A stretch of DNA of 64,000 nucleotides from Symbiodinium natans. Its lineage: Eukaryota > Sar > Dinophyceae > Suessiales > Symbiodiniaceae. Below are positions 21,616 through 32,615 of the stretch, piece after piece. The notes beneath the pieces are model-generated. The model made no database searches, had not been told where the DNA came from, and saw only the letters and a program-made list of their open reading frames with translations. The DNA lies in the NCBI GenBank assembly GCA_905221605.1, contig CAJNDS010002086.1:240001-304000 (forward strand), in the 5' to 3' direction. The stretch's first letter is position 1; every line of letters begins with the position of its first letter. A program made the position numbers and the translations under genes.

Positions 21616-22193
21616 CTAAACCCACACGTTGTTTTCGGGGTCAGCAAGTTGCCCCGTTGCTGCTCAGGATGCTTTGTTTGATCCTTCACCTGTTCTTTGG
21701 GGCTATCGTGTTTAGGGTACAGGCCCCTAGAACCCTGGGCCCTAAATCATATCCAAATCGTTCCATTCCTGCCCCATGTGGGTGTAGTCAAACCCTCGCC
21801 AAACCCTAAATCCTATTTGACCCCCCCCAAGAAAAAAAGATACGAAAAAGAGATCCTTAACCCAAGGAACAGCGCGGGATAATCACCGCATGTGTTAGGA
21901 TGTTCAGTTAGCTTTGCGGTTTGGGGTTTTTCGGTGGGCCGTAAGGGCACCTCGCTTCGGGAGGGTAAACGCTTACTGGCTCAAAACCCAACTTTTCAAC
22001 TTTTGGGCTTCTTATGAGGTAGTTTATTCTGAAAGTTTCAACTTTCATTTCCTGGGTTTTTGGGCCTGTAAGAACGGGCCAGCAAAAGTTTCGGGGGTCG
22101 CGGATGTCCGCTGCCTGTCCACTGCCAGCAGGGAGGCGGGAAGAGTTGAAGGTTTTTGGGGTGTCGGACTTCGTCAGGGCCTCAACAAGCTTA

Positions 22194-22287
22194 GTTGTAG
22201 AGTAGGTAACCTTTAGGCTTTCTGGGGTAATAGAGTCCCCTTGTAATCCCGAAGGTTAACCTTCGGTTCCCCTAGGTACTGGACAAC
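22194..22287. mobile_element. Palindromic element, family C copy 2
   Basis: 94 bp, GTTGTAGAGTAGGTAACC / CCTAGGTACTGGACAAC ends, TA/TA target duplication (22192-22193, 22288-22289). It ends only 13 bp before an AK-HSDH exon, so it supplies most of that intron's 3' end. Confidence 0.85.
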
Positions 22288-22300
22288 TAGGAATATTAAG

Positions 22301-22345
22301 GATCAGCCAACAGCGGCGATTGTGTCTGCGGCGGGCGGCATGACG
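22301..22345 (+). CDS. AK-HSDH exon: IVSAAGGMT
   Basis: Reads DQPTAAIVSAAGGMT, the aspartokinase VVSAxxxVTD strand. The following intron starts GACCCTTGG. Joining to 22841 gives GGMTDMLVAIIDSAL without a frame break. No GT donor is possible at this junction in any alignment. Confidence 0.85.
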
Positions 22346-22840
22346 GACCCTTGGCCATACAATACGGTGGAAGTTGGGCAGCAGGTGTCGTAGCGGTCTT
22401 ATGTAGCGTTTTCGGCTGTTGCCAAATGGTTCTGCAGACTGTTTATGGATTGTTTACGATTTCCTGGTGCGAGCGCCTACCACGCTGTTGGCCGATTATC
22501 TGATCTGATTCTTCAGCCCGCCAAGGCCAGAAACAGAAAAAGGCTTGCAATTTCCCAGAGCACCCCTTCCAGTTAAGGGGTTTAGACCTTTGGAGCCTGG
22601 CAGCAATGAGTCCAGATGCAAAAGGGCTTTGCAACAAGAGCTGCATCGGTCACAAGCAAGGCTCAGCTGGTGGCCGGGTAAATTACATTTTCTGCGTAGC
22701 CGTACATATCAGGCACTTACAACTGCCTTGTATTGCCAGCTCTCTGCAGGTGTTAGAATAGAGCTGATGCAATCAATGGGTGCGTCTAAAGACTTGGGTA
22801 GGTCCGTGCGCCTGTGGTTTCGGGTTTGGTTCGCATCCAG

Positions 22841-22941
22841 GACATGCTGGTGGCCATCATCGACAGCGCGCTGCGTGACAGCAACTCCCTGACTAGCAGA
22901 TACAAGGCCCAGGCCCTGATGAGATTCCTCAAGAAGGAAGG
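22841..22941 (+). CDS. AK-HSDH exon: DMLVAIIDSAL
   Basis: Reads DMLVAIIDSALRDSNSL then SRYKAQALMRFLKKEG, the helix after VSA.TD in aspartokinases. It ends GAA GG|GCATCC, a GC donor. Joining to GCAGAAGAG at 23775 keeps the frame (KKEGQKSILLELV). Confidence 0.85.
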
Positions 22942-23774
22942 GCATCCGAAGCTGATACTAATTGGCTGGCGAGAAATCGAGCTTGTCTTCCTCCATCAAC
23001 ACCCTTTGCACCAGCACCTTATGTACGGAAACTCGTGTGACTAGGTGCAACAACTGGTGACTAGGGGACGCGAGGCATATCGACTAAACCACAAACCGCT
23101 GGTTACAACAAGCTCTCTGAAGCAGAGAAATCTTCCCCACGGATTGCAGCGCTCAGCCACAACAGAGTACCTCGCCCTCACCCCAGTCTCTTTCGGCAGC
23201 TGGACATCATTTTCGGGGTCGGGTTTCGAGCAAGCCCGAACCCTAAACCCTACGTGATATTTCAAGGTTGTCGGGGTGCAGGACCTGATACCTGAGGCTG
23301 ACCTCTGTCGAGGAGTCCCGTGAAAAGCTGAAGGCAGCTGCAGACAGGCTCTGTGGGCTTAAGGCTAGGAGCTAATCTCCACAACCGGAACCCTCGCGTA
23401 AAGCTGACTTTGGTTGACCTTCTCCCATGTATCCTCCTGCCCTAGAATGCGACGAGAGTGGAGCGGATTGAGGAGGTACGCTCCAAGAGACCCTGAAGAC
23501 GGCGTGAACGGTGCCTTGTGTCATGGTACCAGCCAATACACGAAAATGGAGCTCACAGAATGTCGTAAAGGTCCGGGTTGACAGCCGAAACATTCCGCGA
23601 TTCTTGCAGATGGGATGGGTCGGTTCAAGCCCACTGCCTGGCACTCGAAGTTCTCATGTTCCCCAATGTGCATCACAGCCCTGTGTGTAGCCTCCAAGCG
23701 TTCCAAAAATCCAATGCCTGCTCGTAGAAGCAATTCCTTGGATCTATTGGGGCTTAGGCCCCTTGTTTTTTCAG

Positions 23775-23870
23775 GCAGAAGAGCATTCTGCTGGAGCTGG
23801 TTCCAGACAAACCCGAGTTGACGGACAAAGTCATCGCCAACATCGACAAGGACTACTCGTCAAGTGCCAA
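23775..23870 (+). CDS. AK-HSDH exon: SILLELVPDKPELTDKV
   Basis: A strong acceptor CCTTGTTTTTTCAG. Reads SILLELVPDKPELTDKVIAN then IDKDYSSSA. It ends AGT GCC AA|GCTTGTG (GC donor); with the T at 24933 this makes AAT and continues RPKDQEAVEAM in frame. Confidence 0.8.
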
Positions 23871-24289
23871 GCTTGTGTGCAGCTCTGACCTAAATCGCCA
23901 TCTCAAGCGCATCCTCGTTTGGAGCATCTGCAGTCTCCAAGCCTCTAAGTCAAGCCTTCAAACCTCAAATTCCGAATGGTAAACTTCTCAAAGTCATGGT
24001 TCCTTCTTTGGAAATTAGATGTGTAGAGGGTACCCAAAAGGGGCCCTATTTTTTCAGAGAACTGACACATCTCAGTCCTTACCCTAAACCTTAAAACCCC
24101 TGAACCCTTGAGCCTGAACCCTAAACCCTATACCCCTGAACCCTAGCCCTAGACCCTAAACCCTAAAGCCTAAATTTTAGAGCTACGCTAACTGCGCCAG
24201 TGAAGTTGGTATCTTTTTTGGTTTGTCCCGAACTCTTTCTCCTTTCATATTTCTTCAATTTACTTAAACCTCTTTTAGGTCCATAGGTT

Positions 24290-24765
24290 CAAAGGCGTCT
24301 GAAAAGAGGGCATCTCAAAGAAGGACATCTGAAAAGAGGGAAAGGGCATTTGGGAGGAGGGCATTTGGAAAGAAGGCATGCGGACAAAGTGCATCTGAAA
24401 GGAGAGCATCTGGAAAGAAGGCATCTGAAAAAAGTACATCTGGGAGGCGAACATCTGGGAGGAGGGTATCTGGGAGGAGGGCATCTAAAAAGAAGGCATT
24501 CTTAGAGATGAATATCTCGGAAGAGGGCATCTGGAAAGAAGGCAGCTGGAGGAGGATTTCTGGAAAGGCGGCGCCTGGGAGGACATCTGGGAAAGGGCAT
24601 CTGGAAAGAGCGCATCTGGAAAAAAGGCATCTGGGAGAGTGCATCTGGGAGGAGGACGGAGAGGAGGGCATCTGGGAGAGGGCATCTGGAAAAAGGCATC
24701 TTGGAGGAGGACATCTGGAAAGAGGACATCCGAAAGGAGGGTATCTGAAAAGAAGGCATACAAAG
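24290..24765. repeat. 15-bp minisatellite GGCATCTGGRARGAR
   Basis: About 30 units of 15 bp differing mainly at purine positions. Because the unit is a multiple of three, every frame stays open: GIWEE pentapeptides on the + strand, PSSQM on the - strand. These long frames are repeat artefacts. Confidence 0.95.
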
Positions 24766-24879
24766 CCGACCAAATAGAAAAGCCGACCGAACAAAAAAGG
24801 GGCTTTGGGATCCACCCTAGGGTCGCCTTATCAAAAGATGCTTCCGGCAATTCTCTAGGCGCCAACTTCACTGGCGAAC

Positions 24880-24922
24880 CCTAAAGCCTAAACCCTCAAC
24901 CCTAAACCCTAAACCCTAAACC
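24880..24922 (-). repeat. Interstitial CCCTAAA block
   Basis: Six units ending 10 bp before an AK-HSDH exon acceptor. Confidence 0.9.
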
Positions 24923-24932
24923 CGAACTTCAG

Positions 24933-24984
24933 TCGCCCAAAGGACCAGGAAGCCGTGGAGGCCATGGCCTTGGCCGCCTCACAG
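24933..24984 (+). CDS. AK-HSDH exon: RPKDQEAVEAMALAASQ
   Basis: Reads RPKDQEAVEAMALAASQ. Its last bases CAGATGA are repeated at the start of the next exon, so the junction can slide. Every placement gives AASQMMELVAGLGE, the family's helix before the VxGxGE motif. No placement has a GT donor. Confidence 0.75.
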
Positions 24985-25015
24985 ATGAGAGGAGCAGGGA
25001 GCCCCAGAAAAATGG

Positions 25016-25121
25016 GTTTAGGGTTTAGGGTTTAGGGTTTAGGGTTTAGGGTTTAGGGTTTAGGGTTTAGGGTTTAGGGTTTAGGGTTTAGGGTTTAGGG
25101 TTTAGGGTTTAGGGTTTAGGG
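25016..25121 (+). repeat. Interstitial TTTAGGG block
   Basis: About 15 perfect units. Confidence 0.97.
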
Positions 25122-25560
25122 CGCATTGTAGAGAGAGCCAGAGAGAGGTTTATATATGGATATAGACATATGGAGATAAATATCCAAATACACTGAATAA
25201 AGAGAGGAATAAAGAACCATAGACATTTATATATACATATATGTATATACATATGTATATGTAATATGTTTTCTTAGGGAGGGTAGCCTGCAAAGGTGGC
25301 ACGGGTTGAATGGGAGGGTATCCCCTTCTTTGGGGAGGCTTCCTTGACTTCGTGGCTCCCCGACCCTCCTCCCCTCACCTTGTCCCAAACTCCCAGCAGA
25401 TCCCTGCCTCCGTACACCTCTCATGAGGCTCAGCGTCATAAGGCTGCGACTACACTCACTGAAGAAAGGCAAACTTGCATACCAACGCACACCCAAAAAA
25501 CACACTTGCCAGAACACACTTCTGAAGCACAATGAACCGACCTAAGAGGTGCCCCCTCAG

Positions 25561-25590
25561 ATGATGGAGCTGGTAGCTGGCCTTGGAGAG
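25561..25590 (+). CDS. AK-HSDH 30-nt exon: MMELVAGLGE
   Basis: Ten codons between CCCCCTCAG and GTGCGG. ELVAGLGE matches the VxGxGE loop ahead of the WSA helix in aspartokinases. Confidence 0.75.
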
Positions 25591-25932
25591 GTGCGGTTTA
25601 GGGTTCAGGGTTTAGGGTTTAGGGCGTAGTCTGGCGCCAGAAGGGTGTAGTCTGGGCAGTGGGAGGTTCGCACCATGTGGGCATCAGACTGACACACTGG
25701 TTTTGGGATTCTGGATGTTAAGGTTCTGAGGCTGTAGGGAAGTGCAGGCCTTCGGGAAAAACAACTTGCAAGATCTTGTGGCCTGCGGCTTGCTGCTCTG
25801 TCTACCTTGTTGGCAACTGGGGTTTTGGATAGCTGCAGCGAGAGAGAATCCTGAGCTTAAGCACTTATTCCTCAAGCCGTCAGCCCTACACAAAACTCTG
25901 ACCCAAACAGACCTCTAGAAGAAACCTCGCAG

Positions 25933-25989
25933 TGCCCCATGAATTCTGCAGAAATGCTCGATGACATGAAGGACAAGTTAACAATGCCC
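25933..25989 (+). CDS. AK-HSDH exon: NSAEMLDDMKDKLTMP
   Basis: Follows CCTCGCAG. MNSAEMLDDMKDKLTMP corresponds to the xSAxML helix of the kinase. The true 5' edge may be the ATG at 25939. Donor GTGCAA at 25990. Confidence 0.7.
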
Positions 25990-26518
25990 GTGCAACTCAT
26001 AGCAACAACAACAACCACTACTCCCAACGCCGTGAGGTCTGGTCAGCTCAGACACTCTGTGCGTACATGAGCTCCACTGGTGCGCGAAGCGCCGCTTGGA
26101 AGCTTAGTGTTTAGGGTTTAGGGTTAAGGGTTTAGGAAACACTTGTAGTGGTGCAATGCTGACCATTCTTGGCTTCGCCTGCTTTGTCACACGATCATCT
26201 GCTCATTCGTTCGAGCTGCTGATTCGTCCAGTTACCTAGTGGCCATTGACATCCATTGCCAAGCCCTGTGCTTGATCGTCCGACTGCCTGGCGCCAGGCA
26301 GAACATCACAAACGGGCAGCGTTTGTGTTCCGACATCACCCACGTGCATGATTTATTTTGTGTTTTTTATTGCGTTGTTGTCCCTTGTCTTTTCGGCGGG
26401 TGCGGTTTCCTACTACGTGGAGAAAATTGTGCTTTCCTTTTGACTTGCAGAGGCAATAGAGGTTTGCCTAGTATAGAAGACATAGATGTTTTCTATTAGC
26501 ATTCAGCGGCAATAGAGG

Positions 26519-26710
26519 TTGCCCTATGACAAGATGGAGGAAAAGGTTTTCTATAAAGAAAAGGATAGAATCAGAGAAAGGAGAAAACTCGAAGCAGAAA
26601 GACAGCAACGAGAAAAACACAAGCACGAAAGAACGCCAGAAAGAAGGACCTTAATTCAGGATAAACAAGAACATCAATTACATAGATTAAAAAAAGAAGT
26701 ACGTAAGTAA
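26519..26710 (+). CDS. Exon-like Lys/Glu/Arg-rich coiled-coil frame
   Basis: 63 codons, AT- and purine-rich unlike its surroundings, reading MEEKVFYKEKDRIRERRKLE and then QREKHKHERTPERR. It lies inside an AK-HSDH intron, ends at an ACGTAAGTAA donor-like site and is bracketed by GGCAATAGAGGTT repeats (26456, 26511). Probably a fragment inserted from elsewhere; a function cannot be assigned. Confidence 0.25.
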   Translation: MPYDKMEEKVFYKEKDRIRERRKLEAERQQREKHKHERTPERRTLIQDKQEHQLHRLKKEVRK

Positions 26711-27321
26711 ATCGGTAAATAAGAAACTAAATCTTAGAATTATAAAGTCGTAAAGGCTAGAGAACTTGAGAAGGAACGAAAGGCAGAAAGGGCTCCGGCT
26801 CCCCCCTCCCCGCATCATGCCAAGAAAGAGCACCTGCGATAAAGCACATACGAATCCTTTCCAAGACATTTCCTGTTCAAATGCCTTTCCCAAAACACGT
26901 AGCGAAAATAGAGGTGATTAGCAAAGGGTTGTCGAGGAGAGGTTTTCAATGGTTTAACAAAAAGAGGCTTTCCTTGTACAGGAACCCCCGAAGAACAAAG
27001 AGAACTAAAGCGCCATAGATGAAACAAAAAGAAGTTAATCCCTTCCTCTTTAAAGTTAGCTTTGGCTACTTGTACGTAAAGCAGGTTACCCAACCCGAGC
27101 CTGCAGGAGGCTGCCCATGAAAGGGCCTGAACCTTAGCCGGATGCTTTTTGTTTTGTTTGTTAAGCTGGAACGGCCCAAATCCCAAGAACTCATGAAGAA
27201 GCACACCCATAGAACTACACGTGAGCTCAGACCACACATGCCCCCTCCCCTCATCCCTAATGTTGTTCCCAGCCATGCCGAACCTTCAGGGGGATCATTC
27301 TGCATAGCGCGCAGAGCTCAG

Positions 27322-27361
27322 GAGTGGATTGATGCACGTGACATCCTGATCGTACCTGATG
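27322..27361 (+). CDS. AK-HSDH exon: EWIDARDILIVPD
   Basis: EWIDARDILIVPD matches the aspartokinase strand that follows the WSA helix. GC donor (GAT G|GCCCCC). Joining to 28235 gives PDGLGEKGTAVDT in frame. Confidence 0.85.
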
Positions 27362-27449
27362 GCCCCCTCTCCGGACCGGGGAAGTCCTAATTCGGGCGCA
27401 TTTAGCTTCCTAAAGCGTCAGAGTTTAAAGAGCTGTCGGACTTGAGGGT

Positions 27450-28125
<676 letters not shown>

Positions 28126-28234
28126 ACAAGCCATGCTGTAGCAGTACAACTTTCGCTGAACCCAAAAAGCCGTGCAAACACAAAACCCTGAGCCCAAACA
28201 GCCCGAAAACTCCCAAACTCAAGTCAACTGGCAG

Positions 28235-28290
28235 GACTTGGGGAGAAGGGCACCGCCGTGGACACTATCGAGCCCTTCTGGGACGTGGAT
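28235..28290 (+). CDS. AK-HSDH exon: LGEKGTAVDTIEPFW
   Basis: The acceptor AACTGGCAG precedes GA CTT GGG; reads LGEKGTAVDTIEPFWDVDSS. The phase agrees with the exon ending at 27361. The 3' edge is uncertain. Confidence 0.7.
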
Positions 28291-28415
28291 TCCTCAGTGG
28301 TTCCCGGTTTAGGGTTTGGGGCTTAGGGTTTAGGGTTTAGAGTTTAGGGCTTAGGGTAGTAGAGGAAGCAGGACAGTGGCTCTTGGCTGTGGGTTTCCCT
28401 GCATCCCAGGGTACG

Positions 28416-28492
28416 GGCTCCAAGTATACAAATCATACCTACATTGGGGTCTAAAGTCTATAAACAATACCTACCTTGGGCTGTTTGGAGCC
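28416..28492. mobile_element. Inverted-repeat element, family E copy 2
   Basis: GGGCTCCAAGTATACAAAT / GGGCTGTTTGGAGCC ends around CATTGGGGTCTAAAGTCTAT. Confidence 0.7.
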
Positions 28493-28631
28493 TTAGGGTT
28501 CAGAGCAGGACGAGGGTTGACAACTCAAGCTCACGGGGCCCTCAGGCCACCATTGGACGTAGTTGGAAGGCCGACTTTTGCTTCCAAGCATTCGATCACC
28601 ACATCTTCTAAACAAGGTATTCCAAAACCCA

Positions 28632-28705
28632 CTAGGGTTTAGGGTTTAGGGTTTAGGGTTTAGGGTTTGGGGTTTGGGGTTTGGGGTTTTGGGGTTAGGG
28701 GCTTA
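28632..28705 (+). repeat. TTTAGGG grading to TTTGGGG
   Basis: Five TTTAGGG units then TTTGGGG repeats. Confidence 0.9.
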
Positions 28706-28875
28706 GGGGCGGTGATTGTGGGGTCTGGTTTGTATCACACAAGCAGCTGGCGGAATTGCCCGGAGCCCAGTATGCAAAAGGGTTTAGGGACCCTAAACTC
28801 TAAACCTTAAACCCTGTGGGAGGAGACTTCACATCGGCTGCAGAAATGGTGGGAGAGCACCGTGGGAGAGTGGCA

Positions 28876-28972
28876 TGGCTAGAGCTTAGGAGTTCAGGGT
28901 TTAGGGTTTAGGGTTTAGGGTTTAGGGTTTAGGGTTTAGGGTTTAGGGTGGCTAGAGCTTAGGGGTTCAGGG
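28876..28972 (+). repeat. Telomere block flanked by a 24-bp direct repeat
   Basis: TGGCTAGAGCTTAGGAGTTC at 28876 and TGGCTAGAGCTTAGGGGTTC at 28949 (each followed by AGGG) flank about seven TTTAGGG units, the structure left by insertion at a staggered break. Confidence 0.9.
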
Positions 28973-29330
28973 CTTGCTTTCGAGCTTCTCTACACACATG
29001 GTTGCTCCACTGCAGTTCGTGCTTTTTTGAGATCCCCGTGCTTTGCTGGCAGGAAAGGGTGAGCAGGACGAGTGGCATGGGACCTCCTGGGATTGGGCTA
29101 GTGTCGAGAAAGCGCTCCCAAGCTCGCGAAGCATGCAGTCCAGATGAATCTGTTGAGCCCCCAACGCCCGAACCAAACCAGAAGTCAAAACTCGGCCGAA
29201 GCACCTTTGTGCTAGCATTGACTTGAAATAGTGCCCCCTCCTCCTCCCCCCCCAAAAAAATTAAGCCACTTTGAGTCCAAGAACGCAATGATGTGAACAC
29301 TGCTTGGGGACATGCCCTAAACAACCTAGA

Positions 29331-29420
29331 GTAGGGTTTAGGGTTTAGGGCTTAGGGCTTAGGGTTTAGGGTTTAGGGTTTAGGGTTTAGGGTTTAGGGT
29401 TTAGGGTTTAGGGTTTAGGG
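29331..29420 (+). repeat. Interstitial TTTAGGG block
   Basis: About 12 units, two drifted to GGGCTTA. Confidence 0.95.
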
Positions 29421-29478
29421 CCCCTGAGCATCTAGCCTTCCAATAAGAGGATTTTCGCTGTAGGCCTTCGTTCTCTAG

Positions 29479-29607
29479 GGCGGTCAGCACCACAGCCCTC
29501 TCAAACCTGCAGCAGAAGACCGTAAGCCCGTTCAGGGCCGACGCCCCCTTCTTGGTGATCACCGGCTTCGTGTGCAGCACAGTGCAGGGGAGCCTTCGTC
29601 GATTTGG
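29479..29607 (+). CDS. AK-HSDH exon: APFLVITGFVCST
   Basis: Follows CGTTCTCTAG. Contains ALSNLQQKT and APFLVITGFVCSTVQG, the aspartokinase TGFI strand. It ends CGA TTT GG|GCAGCTG (GC donor); with A at 30126 it gives GGA and continues YVPRSEDYSATIF. Confidence 0.85.
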
Positions 29608-30125
29608 GCAGCTGCTACAATTGTATGCTCGGTTAGCCTCTTACCAACATGAAAGCTAAGTAGATCTTGACGACCTCAAAAGCGATGCACTCTTTGACAT
29701 AAGCTTGAGTAGAGGCTTTCAAGAAAAGAAGTTGGAAGCCGCCACCACTCGAGCCTTCGACTCCTCAAATTCTGGCGCCTGCTACAGGCGCCCTCTGATA
29801 CAGCAAGTTTCGACTTTTTGAAAACCCGAGCCCTCAGCCCTGGGTAGCCGAGGCGACCGACTACACTCAAGCGCAGTGGTTCAGCAGCATGGCCGGCATT
29901 GGAAAGCTTTGGTTTTTCTGTGGGTTTAGAGTCTAGGGCAAGCTCAAAAGGGATTCCTCTTTGCGGGGGGTTCCCGAGGAGAAAGGACTCGACATGCCGA
30001 GCTGACACATCTTGAACCCTGTTATGGCCATGTGATTGCCATGGGCAACATGACCTGATGACCCAAAGAGGAGGTAGGAGGACCACGTAGACGCAGTCTA
30101 CACACACACCTTCCGCTTTCTGGAG

Positions 30126-30200
30126 ATACGTTCCGCGGTCCGAGGACTACTCTGCCACCATTTTTGCGAAGGTTTTGGATTCCTCCAACGTAACATTTTG
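30126..30200 (+). CDS. AK-HSDH exon: DYSATIFAKVL
   Basis: YVPRSEDYSATIFAKVL then DSSNVTF holds the aspartokinase GSDYSA-type catalytic segment. The intron starts GACACTGG (GA donor). Joining TG to G at 30438 makes TGG and gives VTFWKNVSGVYTADP, the family's exact length. Confidence 0.9.
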
Positions 30201-30437
30201 GACACTGGTCTGCACAAGTGCAGAAGTCAGTCTACTTGGCAGCCACTGCATAGCCTTGCTTGGGAAGGGCCCTATTTGCAGGTTCTGCCTTGGGGCTTGT
30301 AGTTTGGAGTTTAGAGCTAAAAAGGTTAAGAACCTCCTCAGCCTCAAGGTTGATTTCGCAAACCCAGGTCAAGATGCCATGAGTTTGTGTGAGAACCTCT
30401 GGAAACGCACGTTTGCCCTACCGAGCTTGGCACACAG

Positions 30438-30473
30438 GAAGAACGTGAGTGGCGTCTATACGGCGGATCCGCG
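30438..30473 (+). CDS. AK-HSDH exon: NVSGVYTADP
   Basis: NVSGVYTADPR matches the DVDGVYTADPR nucleotide-binding loop of aspartokinases. The 3' edge is uncertain among several GC sites in GCGCGCAGCC. Confidence 0.85.
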
Positions 30474-31060
30474 CGCAGCCACACGCCACTCATGAGATGG
30501 AGGGTCGCCGAGGATTGTTTTCCTTGGGGACCTATAAACCCATTAAGGCATATGAACCATAAACCCTTTGAGGTGGTTGAGGAGTACGTGCTTTGGGGCT
30601 TCTTGTTCGGAATCAATTTTCCGGTTCCAACATCTGCCTCGGAGCTTTGCGACAGATGCCCCGAGCCGGAGAACTTGCAAAAGCTTCACCCAAAGGCGTG
30701 TGGCAGCCAGATAGAAGTAGATCAGCCCCTGCAGGCAATGGCAGAAGGCTTCTGCAATCAGACAACCGGAACGCACCAGGACCCTGGCCACAAACTCATG
30801 TCAAAGACAGGCCCCGACAAGCCTCACGAATCCTGGGGAAGACTAAGGATGAATCTTAAATTTGGGTCCTCATCCCTTCCATAACCCTTAAGAACCCAAA
30901 CGAATTCTCGTTTATCAGGGACCCCAGATCCCTGAAATCCCGAAACCCGAAACTCCTGAAAGCCTAAACCCTACACCCGGAAACCCTAAACCCCAAATCC
31001 CTAAACCCCAAATCCCTAAACTCCAAATCCCCAAAACCCAAATCCCTAGACCCTAAACCC

Positions 31061-31207
31061 CTTAGAACCATCTTGCGAGCCAAAGGTGCCGGAAACCCTC
31101 AACCCCTAACCCCTGAAACCGCTTAGGGTTTAGGGTTTAGGGTTTAGGGTTTAGGGTTTAGGGTTTAGGGTTCCTAGAATCATTTTTGCGAGCCAAAGGT
31201 GCCAGAA
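31061..31207 (+). repeat. Telomere block flanked by a ~34-bp direct repeat
   Basis: TTGCGAGCCAAAGGTGCC occurs at 31072 and again at 31185 within longer similar stretches (31061-31094, 31173-31207). Between them are CCCTAA fragments and seven TTTAGGG units. The right copy forms the splice acceptor of the next exon. Confidence 0.9.
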
Positions 31208-31258
31208 GCTTTCCCGATCAACTCCATGACTTTCGACGAAGCCATGGCCCAGGGCTCG
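31206..31258 (+). CDS. AK-HSDH exon: PINSMTFDEAMAQGS
   Basis: AFPINSMTFDEAMAQGS matches the LSYxEAxExxxxGA helix after VYTADP. GT donor at 31259. Joining to AAG GTG CTC at 32616 gives AQGSKVLHPSAM, the family's spacing. Confidence 0.85.
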
Positions 31259-31269
31259 GTGGTGAAGGG

Positions 31270-31415
31270 TTTGGGGTTTGCGGGGGTAGGGTTTAGGGGT
31301 TTAGGGGTTCAGGGGTTTTGGGGTTTAGGGGTTTAGGGATTTAGGGGTTTAGGGGTTTAGGGGTTTAGGGGTTTAGGGGTTCAGGGGTTTAGGGGTTTAG
31401 GGTTTTGGGTTTAGC
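31270..31415 (+). repeat. TTTAGGGG-type tract
   Basis: About 15 units of eight bases (GGTTTAGG), an expanded variant of the telomere unit. Confidence 0.9.
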
Positions 31416-31648
31416 GGGCCAAGTTTTTTTTTGTTTTAAAGGTGTGGCTCGACTTCAAAAGGTGTGGCTCGGGTCCAATGGTCCTCTGGTCCTCTGGTCC
31501 TCTGGTTTAGGGTTTAGGGTGTAGGGCTTAGGGTTAAGGGTTTAGGGTTGAAAAAAGGGGTTATAGGGGCGGGTTCCTCTCCTTTCTGGCGCAGTCTTGT
31601 TTCTCGTGCTTGGAGTCACCGAGATAGCTGTAGAGGTTGAATCTACAA

Positions 31649-31715
31649 CTTAAGAACCCCCCCAAAAAAACAAATGCAAAGTATTCTGCCTTGTAAGGGT
31701 AAGGGGGTTCTTAAG
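31649..31715. mobile_element. Small inverted-repeat element (family M)
   Basis: 13-bp ends CTTAAGAACCCCC / GGGGGTTCTTAAG, 67 bp in total. Confidence 0.6.
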
Positions 31716-32060
31716 ATAGTAGTAGCACATAATGTGGTTTAAATGCGTGGCCGTTGGCGGGCTGGCTATGGGGATTTTGATGGTTGCAGAATGCTACAGG
31801 CGTCAGAAAAAGCCGGTCTCCAGTCTATATATGGGATGCCATATGTGTTTAAGTATCGAGAAAAGTGGCCTGGAAAACTTGGAAACAACAAGAAGTGCCA
31901 TATAGCACGTGTCTTGCAGCAACGTCAGTGGCGCACGGCAATGGGGCAAGAATGCCCTGTCTCTGCAGTCATCTTCTGCACGTCTTTTCCATGCGGCACC
32001 AGGTCATTGCAGGTTTTTGTCTGCACGTCAGAGGCATGTTTGCTTGCCATGGGGCCCCAA

Positions 32061-32241
32061 CCCAGGTCTTCCAAAACCCCTTAATTAGGGTTATATAGCC
32101 CTGCAGCATAGGCACTGGCTGGGCAGAAAGGGCAGCAGTCGAGTCCCTTGTGAAAAAAGGTATTTCGCCCTAATTTCTTGTAAGGATCCTTAGTACAAAC
32201 TAGGGTATATACCTGAATTAAGGGGTTTTGGAAGATCTGGG
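32061..32241. mobile_element. Family A element with a nested insertion
   Basis: Ends CCCAGGTCTTCC / GGAAGATCTGGG with AA/AA target duplication (32059-32060, 32242-32243). The left arm is interrupted by about 70 bp bounded by CCCT (32098, 32168), extending the copy to 181 bp. Confidence 0.85.
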
Positions 32242-32615
32242 AATGCATGCTCAGGAGCTTGCCTACTTCGGCGGTCAGGCAGGCGGTCCGATCAAAGTAT
32301 ACCAAAGTCTTCCCTCTCTTGTTCTGGAATAGTTTGCGTCACGTGAGCAGAACTGATGCTTTCAAGCAGCCCACTGTGGGAGGTTAAGGATAGGTGAAGG
32401 TTAAAGTGTAGGTCTGGGGGGTTTTGGGAGTAGAGGGAGACCTGTGCCCAAGCGGGTGCATCAAGATGTGAGATCTGCCGGAGTCTTTGAACTCCAGTAG
32501 AGACCTCTGCGGACTGCTGCAGCAGAAGCACAGCAAGAAGTGCAGCAAGTTACAGATCAAAGAACCGGAAAATGAGGGTGAGGGCCGTGAACGACATGAC
32601 CCAATGTCATGTCAG

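Noticed and set aside
24275-24871. Overlapping ORFs of 80-166 residues on both strands
   Set aside because: All derive from the 15-bp minisatellite; the pentapeptide repeats are artefacts.
26815-27276. 153-residue - strand ORF
   Set aside because: No motif, opposite to the host gene, and overlaps its intron; probably chance.
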